From: an uncultured Clostridium sp.
GTDB taxonomy: Bacteria > Bacillota > Clostridia > Clostridiales > Clostridiaceae
Assembly: GCA_900548455.1 (NCBI GenBank)
Contig: URKQ01000030.1
Span: forward strand, 1-46,879
Direction of reading: 5' to 3'
DNA length: 46,879 bases
Shown: positions 41,548 through 46,879 of the stretch, piece by piece
How the letters are laid out: the number at the start of each line of letters is the position of its first letter
How positions within the stretch are numbered: the first letter of the stretch is position 1
Notes under the pieces: generated by a model
Told to the model about the DNA's origin: nothing
What the model saw: only the letters and a program-made list of their open reading frames with translations
Databases searched by the model: none
Translations under genes and position numbers: made by a program

Positions 41548-42576
41548 ATGAAAATTATTACTTATGTTGTACCATGTTATAATTCAAGTGCATATATGGA
41601 TAAGTGTATAGGTACTTTGCTTCAAAGTGGAAAAGAAGAGGATATAGAAATTTTACTAATAAACGATGGTTCTAGTGATAATACTGGAAAGATTGCTGAT
41701 AGTTATAAAGAAAAATATCCTAATATAGTTAATGTAATTCATCAAGAAAATGGGGGACATGGTGAAGGTGTAAATCAAGGAATAAGAAATGCAAATGGAT
41801 TGTACATGAAAGTTGTAGATTCCGATGATTGGATTGATGTGGAAAGTGGTAAAAAGATAATACTTAAGATTAAAGAAATGATTGGTACTGGTGAAAATGT
41901 TGATATGTATATTTGTAACTATGTTTATGAACATGTAGCAGATGGAAAAAGTAAGGTTATGGATTATAAAAATATATTGCCAGAGAATAAAATATTTCAG
42001 TGGAAAGATACAAAGTCTTTTGGATATTCAAGGTATCTTTTAATGCATTCTTTAATTTATAAAACTGAAGTGTTAAGAAAAAGTGGATTAGAACTTCCTA
42101 AACATACTTTTTACGTTGATAATATGTTTGCTTATATACCATTCCCATATGTAGAAACTATGTATTATATGAACCTTGACTTGTATAGATACTTTATAGG
42201 AAGAGAGGATCAATCAGTTAATGAAGCTGTTATGGTAAAACGTGTTGACCAACAGCTTAGAGTTACTTATCTTATGGCAAAATCTCATAACCTTGAATTG
42301 ATTAAAAAGAAAGATAAAAAGCTATCTGTTTATATGAAAAAATATCTGTCTATGATGGTGGTTATATCAATTGTACTTTTATTATTAGATGGATCTGATG
42401 AAGCTCTTAAAAAGAGAGAAGATTTATGGGATTATATAAGATCTATTGATGAAAACTTATATTCTAGTATAAGGCATAGGTCTCTTGCTATATTTATGAG
42501 TTTCCCAGGTAGTGGTGGAAGAAAATTAAGTATATATTGTTATAAGGTTGCTCAAAAATTATATAAATTTAATTAA
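41548..42576 (+). CDS. Family 2 glycosyltransferase
   Basis: The 342-residue GT-A enzyme starts ITYVVPCYNSSAYMDKCIG, has EILLINDGSSDNTGKIADSY with the nucleotide-binding Asp, QENGGHGEGVNQGIRNANG, and the metal-binding VVDSDDW. There is no multi-helix membrane domain; only one hydrophobic stretch (SMMVVISIVLLLL) near residue 270. It probably transfers a sugar to a lipid or cell-wall acceptor at the inner membrane face. ATG 41548 has GGGAGAT upstream. The PAP2 gene begins 19 bp after the stop, so they form a pair. Confidence 0.87.
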   Translation: MKIITYVVPCYNSSAYMDKCIGTLLQSGKEEDIEILLINDGSSDNTGKIADSYKEKYPNIVNVIHQENGGHGEGVNQGIRNANGLYMKVVDSDDWIDVESGKKIILKIKEMIGTGENVDMYICNYVYEHVADGKSKVMDYKNILPENKIFQWKDTKSFGYSRYLLMHSLIYKTEVLRKSGLELPKHTFYVDNMFAYIPFPYVETMYYMNLDLYRYFIGREDQSVNEAVMVKRVDQQLRVTYLMAKSHNLELIKKKDKKLSVYMKKYLSMMVVISIVLLLLDGSDEALKKREDLWDYIRSIDENLYSSIRHRSLAIFMSFPGSGGRKLSIYCYKVAQKLYKFN

Positions 42577-42595
42577 TACAGTAAAGGTGGATTTT

Positions 42596-43324
42596 ATGAA
42601 GGAGTATTTAGGTGAAGAATTTGGACAAAGTATCATTACAAACACTATTGATGGAATAAAAGACAAGATATACAGATATAGCCCGATTTTTTTAATTGCA
42701 TATTGTCCTATCTATATGGTTTGGTTTTCTTTGTTAGAGAAAAATGTAGAAATTAAATATTTGATAAATACATCTATAGATACACATATTCCTTTCTTGG
42801 AGATTTTTATAATTCCATATTTAATTTGGTTTGGATATGTAGCTGTACCAATGGTATATTTTTGTTTTAAATCAAGAAGGGATTTTGTTAGAACAGGTTT
42901 GTTTTTATGTTTGGGGATGACAATTTGCTTGATTATTTATACGGTTTTTCCACATGGTATTAAATTAAGACCGGATAGTTTTCCAAGAAATAATATTTTT
43001 ACGGATTTAGTTAGATTTATTTATAGTATGGATACGTCTACTAATGTATGTCCAAGCATTCATTGTTTAAATTCAATAGGAATTCATATGGGAATAGTAA
43101 AATCAGAAAAGCTGAGTAAAAATAAAAAATTATGTTTGAGTTCTAGAATTTTAATGGTTTTGATATGTATGTCTACAGTATTTGTTAAACAACATTCTAT
43201 TGTTGATGTCTGTGCAGCCGTTGTACTATCAGTACCACTATATTATATTTCTTTTGTGTATGATTGGAATGGGGTATTAAAGAAATATATTTTAATTAAA
43301 TTTCAAAAAACACAAAAAATTTAA
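42596..43324 (+). CDS. PAP2-superfamily membrane phosphatase
   Basis: The 242-residue protein has about six membrane helices and PAP2 elements: a motif with conserved histidine in VCPSIHCLNS and another in VKQHSIVDVCAA, where the last His-Asp resembles the SxxxD motif core. FPHGIKLRPDSFPR sits before them. It is closer to the inositol-phosphorylceramide-synthase-like PAP2 type than to BacA or YeiU. It could dephosphorylate a lipid or transfer a phospho-head-group outside the membrane. AAAGGTGG precedes ATG 42596. Pairing with a GT2 suggests work on a common glycolipid. Confidence 0.8.
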   Translation: MKEYLGEEFGQSIITNTIDGIKDKIYRYSPIFLIAYCPIYMVWFSLLEKNVEIKYLINTSIDTHIPFLEIFIIPYLIWFGYVAVPMVYFCFKSRRDFVRTGLFLCLGMTICLIIYTVFPHGIKLRPDSFPRNNIFTDLVRFIYSMDTSTNVCPSIHCLNSIGIHMGIVKSEKLSKNKKLCLSSRILMVLICMSTVFVKQHSIVDVCAAVVLSVPLYYISFVYDWNGVLKKYILIKFQKTQKI

Positions 43325-43328
43325 AAGA

Positions 43329-43368
43329 AAAGGATATTGCAAATTATAATAAAATAGCAATATCCTTT
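43329..43368. terminator. Bidirectional terminator
   Basis: A perfect 12-bp stem (43329-43340 with 43357-43368) with a 16-nt A/T loop lies between the PAP2 gene and the convergent 54-codon minus-strand gene. Confidence 0.85.
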
Positions 43369-43375
43369 AATGTTT

Positions 43376-43540
43376 TTAATAGGTAATTTCGTTTTTGTGA
43401 GAATGATCTTTACTATTTGCGTAGGAACCTATTTTAACACCGTTGATGATTCCTACATCTGCTCCATCCTTAGGATACATTTTTCTAAGCTCTGCTTGGC
43501 TTCTTTTTCTTTCTTTAAAACGACTTTTATTATTGTCCAT
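43376..43540 (-). CDS. Small basic protein of unknown function (54 residues)
   Basis: The minus-strand frame starts at ATG 43540 with AAAGGAGGAA seven bases upstream, close to an ideal ribosome binding site. The product is hydrophilic: an N-terminal highly basic segment (NNKSRFKERKRSQAELRKMY) is followed by a PKDGADVGIINGVKIGSY stretch and a His-rich end. It has no membrane segment. Codon use is like that of the neighbours, and a shared terminator follows. I recognise no family; nucleic-acid or ribosome binding is plausible from the basic N terminus only. Confidence 0.7.
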   Translation of the reverse strand: MDNNKSRFKERKRSQAELRKMYPKDGADVGIINGVKIGSYANSKDHSHKNEITY

Positions 43541-43732
43541 GAAAATTCCTCCTTTAGTAAAGGATTATTTTTTACTCAATAATAGTTTGTCCAATCTATT
43601 TTAGATTATTCTATAAAAAATATGTTTAAATTATAATAAAATGAATAATGTTTATTGAAGCTTATATGCTATTTAAAAAATTAGTGTATAGTATATAATA
43701 TATAATAAAAATATGTGTATTAGGAGAGAGAT

Positions 43733-44146
43733 ATGGAAGGATTTGTATTTAAAAATAATGAGGAAGAATATATCTTATCTGAAGAGAATTTAACTTATGT
43801 TGATAATGAGGATATTGATGGGTTTGAAATAGATGAAGTTATAGAGTTACTTCATGAAGGAAAAGAAAAAGTTGATTTTGATTATGAGTATTATGTAGGC
43901 GCATGTGATGAATGCAAGGGAGGTACATCAATTGATGGCAAGAATTATAGGTTTTTAGAATATCATTTTTATATATTTACTAAAAACAACAAATATGTAA
44001 TTAGTAATATAAGTGATAAATTTGAAAATACCTCTTATGATCAATTGTTTAGAAATGGAGAAATTGATAATAGTTATATAGTATCAATATTGGTATGCCA
44101 GCAGTGTAAAAAATATAATATAGCTATAGAACAATGTGATATGTAA
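43733..44146 (+). CDS. Small acidic protein with two Cys pairs (possibly DUF3785)
   Basis: The 137-residue soluble protein contains CDECKGG near residue 62 and CQQCKKY near residue 124, a C-x2-C pair in each half that could bind one zinc or iron atom. The N-terminal half is strongly acidic. It resembles, from memory, a clostridial DUF3785-type family of unknown function; I could not verify this. AGGAGAG precedes the ATG. It stands before the BofC-like gene without an evident terminator in between. Confidence 0.6.
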   Translation: MEGFVFKNNEEEYILSEENLTYVDNEDIDGFEIDEVIELLHEGKEKVDFDYEYYVGACDECKGGTSIDGKNYRFLEYHFYIFTKNNKYVISNISDKFENTSYDQLFRNGEIDNSYIVSILVCQQCKKYNIAIEQCDM

Positions 44147-44209
44147 TTTTATTTAAAAAAATGTATATTTTTTTAGTGAATGGGTACAATCCTCAATAGG
44201 AGGGATTGT

Positions 44210-44851
44210 ATGTTTGGGAAGAATAGAAAATTTTATTATATTTTTTGTTTTTTAGGTATAATTGTCTTTTTACTTAGCTATACTATAACTGTTGGTATAA
44301 TGAATGTAAAGGAAACTGGATCTTTTGCATTGTTTGGTGATGCAAGAGAAGCAAGCAATATTTCAGGAGAAGTTATTTCAGGTGATAGTAATTTAAATTT
44401 TATTTTAAAATATAAAAATTCATTAGATGAAGTACCACTTAGTGATAAGTTGACGCAAACACTTCCTGTAAAGCAGGAAAATCTTATAGGCTTAGATTCC
44501 AAAGAAGTAGAAGATATCTTTTCCAATTTTGGATATCGTGTAGATAAGTTTTCAAATAAGGATGTTGTGCTTGTTAAAGAAATGGGTGGATTTCAATATG
44601 AAAAAGGTTCATATTTTATAGGAATTAATGATAATTATATATCTGTTTTGAAGATAAATGATGACGGAAGTACTGAAGTTGCTAAGGAAACCATAGAAAA
44701 TCCTAAAGCAGAAGAGGAAACATTTTTACAAGTAAAAGACATAGAAAACAAAGGTAATCTATTAAAAACACTGTATGAAGGTTGTGGGGATTATCAGTTT
44801 TCCAATATACAAGAGGCTATAGAGTATGCTCAGGCTCTTTGTAGCACATAA
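44210..44851 (+). CDS. Membrane-anchored protein with BofC-like domain
   Basis: The 213-residue protein has one N-terminal membrane helix (FYYIFCFLGIIVFLLSYTI) and an outer part. The stretch from about residue 95 (ENLIGLDSKEVEDIFSNFGY, then NKDVVLVKEMGG) and the later GSYFIGINDNYISVLKIN resemble the BofC layout. In Bacillus, bofC lies directly upstream of ruvA, as here, and its product restrains the SpoIVB protease in the space between forespore membranes. ATG 44210 has AGGAGGG upstream. Position supports BofC; sequence similarity is modest, so I give no gene symbol. Confidence 0.55.
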   Translation: MFGKNRKFYYIFCFLGIIVFLLSYTITVGIMNVKETGSFALFGDAREASNISGEVISGDSNLNFILKYKNSLDEVPLSDKLTQTLPVKQENLIGLDSKEVEDIFSNFGYRVDKFSNKDVVLVKEMGGFQYEKGSYFIGINDNYISVLKINDDGSTEVAKETIENPKAEEETFLQVKDIENKGNLLKTLYEGCGDYQFSNIQEAIEYAQALCST

Positions 44852-44856
44852 CAGTT

Positions 44857-44891
44857 AAAAGCTTAGAAATTAATTATATTTCTAAGCTTTT
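44857..44891 (+). terminator. Terminator after the BofC-like gene
   Basis: A perfect 14-bp stem AAAAGCTTAGAAAT/ATTTCTAAGCTTTT (44857-44870 with 44878-44891) with a 7-nt loop ends the gene and precedes ruvA by about 210 bp. Confidence 0.88.
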
Positions 44892-44894
44892 GTG

Positions 44895-44934
44895 TTTTCT
44901 TAGTTAGATAGTACTTTTTATATAACTAAGAAAA
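44895..44934. repeat. Second inverted repeat before ruvA
   Basis: TTTTCTTAGTTA (44895-44906) and TAACTAAGAAAA (44923-44934) form a perfect 12-bp inverted repeat right after the preceding terminator. It has no long T run on the plus strand. The rest of the gap to ruvA is AT-rich and holds no gene. Confidence 0.6.
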
Positions 44935-45104
44935 ATATAAATAAAATATAAACTATAATATAAGAATTATTGAATTGTTTTCTTTAAGATGGTAAAGTAT
45001 ATTGTAGTTGTTATATGGAGAAGAAAAGATATAGGAGCTTCAATGAAGATTATTTATTTGTAACATATATATAATTGAAGAATTATAGAGGGTAGGTGAT
45101 TGTG

Positions 45105-45698
45105 ATGTACGAATATATAAAAGGTATTTTTAAATCTATAGAGAAAGAATATATAGTCATTGAATGTGGAGATATAGGATATAAAATACTTACATCAGGA
45201 AGCACAATTTCCAATATGCCATCAATAGAGGAAAAGGTTAAAATTTATACATATCAAATAGTTAGAGAAGACTTTATAGGACTTTATGGATTTCTTACAA
45301 AAGAAGAAATAGAGATGTTTACATTGTTAATAGGCATTAGTGGAGTTGGACCAAAGGCAGCACTGTCTTTAATGTCCATAGCTAATGTAGCTACTTTAAA
45401 ATATGCTATAATAACTGAAGATGATAAACTTATTACTAAAGCTCCAGGTATAGGTAAAAAGACAGCGCAACGAATTATATTAGAGCTTAAGGATAAGATT
45501 GGAGTATCAGATGCTATAGATGATCAAGGTATCCTAATTGAGAGAACTGAAAATAGTGAGAAAATAGGTGAAGCCTTAGGTGCTCTTATAGCATTAGGAT
45601 ATTCCGATAAGGAAGCAGAAAAGTCACTAGAAAAAGTAGATAAAACTAAGTCCGTAGAAGAAATAATAAAAGAATGCTTAAGAATTTTGATGGGCTAA
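45105..45698 (+). CDS. ruvA: Holliday junction branch migration protein RuvA
   Basis: The 197-residue protein tetramerises on Holliday junctions and recruits RuvB. Domain I has YEYIKGIFKSIEKEYIVIE and REDFIGLYGFLTKEE; domain II has the two helix-hairpin-helix motifs LIGISGVGPKAALSLM and APGIGKKTAQRIILELKDK; domain III at the C terminus (GEALGALIALGYSDKEAEK) contacts RuvB. ATG 45105 gives the standard start; AGGTGAT lies upstream. ruvB follows after 40 bp. Confidence 0.96.
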   Translation: MYEYIKGIFKSIEKEYIVIECGDIGYKILTSGSTISNMPSIEEKVKIYTYQIVREDFIGLYGFLTKEEIEMFTLLIGISGVGPKAALSLMSIANVATLKYAIITEDDKLITKAPGIGKKTAQRIILELKDKIGVSDAIDDQGILIERTENSEKIGEALGALIALGYSDKEAEKSLEKVDKTKSVEEIIKECLRILMG

Positions 45699-45738
45699 TA
45701 TTGTAAAAATTATATTAATTTTTTAAGGAGGGGAAATA

Positions 45739-46752
45739 ATGGAAGATAGACTTATTACTTCTAATACTATAAAAGAAGATATGGAGGTTGAATATTCTTT
45801 AAGACCCCAATGCCTTAAAGAGTATATTGGTCAAAATAAAGTAAAAGGTAAGCTAGAAATATTTCTAAAGGCAGCAAAAATGAGAGGAGAAGCTTTAGAT
45901 CATGTACTTTTATATGGTCCCCCTGGATTAGGGAAGACAACTCTTGCTAATATTGTTGCAAAAGAAATGGGAGGTAATCTAAAGGTTACTTCAGGACCAG
46001 CCATAGAAAGAGCTGGAGATTTAGCGGCTATACTAACTAGTTTAAATACTAATGATGTTTTGTTTATCGATGAAATTCACAGATTAAACAGGTCTGTTGA
46101 AGAAATACTATATCCTGCTATGGAAGATTATGCTCTTGATATTGTCATTGGAAAAGGGGCAGCAGCCAAGTCTATAAGATTAGATTTGCCTAAGTTTACT
46201 TTAATTGGAGCAACAACTAGAGTGGGACTACTAACAGCACCTCTTAGGGATAGATTTGGAGTTTTGTGTTCTATGGAATACTATGACCATGTTGAATTGA
46301 AGGAAATATTAATTAGATCAGCAGATATTTTAGGTGTTAAAATTGATGAATCAGGAGCTTTAAGTTTAGGTAAAAGATCAAGAGGCACTCCTAGAATTGC
46401 TAATAGGCTTTTAAAGAGAGTAAGGGATTATTCTATGGTAAAAGGTGTAGAGGTAATTGATAAAACCATGGTGGAAGAAGCTTCAAAAATATTAGAAGTT
46501 GATTGTGAAGGCTTTGATAGACTTGATAATAAAATACTGGAAGCTATTATAGATAACTTTAATGGAGGTCCAGTTGGTGTGGAAACTCTTTCCTACTTTA
46601 TAGGAGAGGAAGTAACAACAATAGAAGATGTATATGAACCCTATCTTATTCAGAAGGGGTTTATAATTAGAACTCCAAGGGGAAGAATTGCAGGTAAAAG
46701 AGCTTATGAGCACTTTGGAAAAGTAATGCCAGAGCACTTATCTAAATTATAA
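45739..46752 (+). CDS. ruvB: Holliday junction helicase RuvB
   Basis: The 337-residue AAA+ motor drives branch migration with RuvA. The Walker A motif GPPGLGKTTLA starts at about residue 60, Walker B is VLFIDEIHRLNR, sensor 1 is LIGATTRVGLLTAPLRDRFG, and the arginine-finger region follows. The C-terminal winged helix includes GGPVGVETLSYFIGEE and QKGFIIRTPRGR. AAGGAGGGG precedes the ATG. ruvA, ruvB and queA form the usual Firmicutes order. Confidence 0.97.
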   Translation: MEDRLITSNTIKEDMEVEYSLRPQCLKEYIGQNKVKGKLEIFLKAAKMRGEALDHVLLYGPPGLGKTTLANIVAKEMGGNLKVTSGPAIERAGDLAAILTSLNTNDVLFIDEIHRLNRSVEEILYPAMEDYALDIVIGKGAAAKSIRLDLPKFTLIGATTRVGLLTAPLRDRFGVLCSMEYYDHVELKEILIRSADILGVKIDESGALSLGKRSRGTPRIANRLLKRVRDYSMVKGVEVIDKTMVEEASKILEVDCEGFDRLDNKILEAIIDNFNGGPVGVETLSYFIGEEVTTIEDVYEPYLIQKGFIIRTPRGRIAGKRAYEHFGKVMPEHLSKL

Positions 46753-46782
46753 TTTACAAAATAAAAAGAAGAGGTGTAGATT

Positions 46783-46879
46783 TTGAAGGTTACAGATTTT
46801 TACTTCGAGCTACCAAAGGAATTGATAGCGCAACATCCTACAGAAAAAAGAGATGAATGTAGGTTAATGGTTTTAAATA
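46783..46879 (+). CDS. queA: S-adenosylmethionine:tRNA ribosyltransferase-isomerase (5' part)
   Basis: The gene runs out of the window after 32 codons. KVTDFYFELPKELIAQHPTE followed by KRDECRLMVL is the invariant N terminus of QueA, which adds the ribosyl moiety in queuosine synthesis. The start is TTG 46783, with GAGGTG about seven bases upstream. Its position after ruvB matches the common ruvAB-queA-tgt order. Confidence 0.93.
   Translation, partial: MKVTDFYFELPKELIAQHPTEKRDECRLMVLN

Noticed and set aside
43370..43582. A 70-codon plus-strand frame
   Set aside because: It is the antisense shadow of the small minus-strand gene at 43376-43540, which has a near-ideal ribosome binding site; the plus frame has none.
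4567..45064. TGTAAC also at 4567, 14459, 22375, 28865 and 45059, as a possible ECF regulon
   Set aside because: None has a matching GTACTA-like -10 at 16 bp. TTGTAA is also an ordinary -35 and is expected often by chance in such AT-rich DNA.

Overview
This window looks like a chromosomal segment of a spore-forming, anaerobic, amino-acid-fermenting member of Clostridium sensu stricto. The DNA is very AT-rich, ribosome binding sites are strong AGGAGG types, and stems followed by T-runs end most transcription units. Clostridial marker genes are present: spoIIAA-spoIIAB-sigF, spoVAC-AD-AE, yunB, a ptb-type phosphotransacylase and a ferredoxin-dependent indolepyruvate oxidoreductase. I see no tRNA, rRNA, CRISPR array, prophage or intact insertion sequence. 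Calls rest on reading motifs and context; no database search was run.

Layout. 1-741: a small membrane protein of unknown role behind a short 21-bp-period repeat. 763-4250: promoter, phosphate acyltransferase and iorAB, a 2-oxoacid to acyl-CoA to acyl-phosphate module without its kinase. 4256-4500: a GC-richer patch with several perfect hairpins. 4618-7006: a conserved unknown gene converging on an Orn/Lys/Arg decarboxylase. 7007-7572: a long gap holding a candidate small RNA or attenuator. 7573-17525: a TPR protein, then a surface-glycan cluster (FlaA1/CapD-like dehydratase, nucleotide-sugar dehydrogenase, Gfo/Idh/MocA oxidoreductase, GT4 glycosyltransferase, DegT-type aminotransferase, initiating sugar-phosphate transferase, EamA transporter). 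The three middle enzymes match the Wbp/Wlb route to a UDP-3-amino-GlcNAc uronate.

17646-22198: a histidine degradation operon (hutH, ftcD, hutI, fchA) without urocanase. 22314-26025: the sporulation block spoIIAA-AB-sigF and spoVAC-AD-AE. 26046-30289: a class A penicillin-binding protein, yunB and hpt. 30447-34462: hflX, carrying an intact JAMM-like signature in its N-terminal region, a HEAT-repeat protein, a YigZ protein and a YebC-family regulator. 34586-36841: a dimethylargininase-type hydrolase with an ArcD-like antiporter. 37038-39460: small unknowns, a BRCT protein with a degenerate exonuclease-like half, a patatin phospholipase, and a 58-residue gene whose ribosome binding site lies inside a terminator-like stem. 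39481-41418 (minus): an ECF sigma factor, its membrane zinc-finger anti-sigma and a YfjL-like protein behind a probable self-recognised promoter. 41478-43368: a GT2 plus PAP2 pair. 43376-46879: small unknowns, a BofC-like gene, ruvA, ruvB and the start of queA.

Most of the window is ordinary clostridial backbone. The points most worth a second look are the JAMM signature in HflX, the two candidate structured RNAs, the terminator/ribosome-binding-site overlap, and the pathways with a missing step (hut without hutU, ptb without a kinase, wlb without an acetyltransferase).
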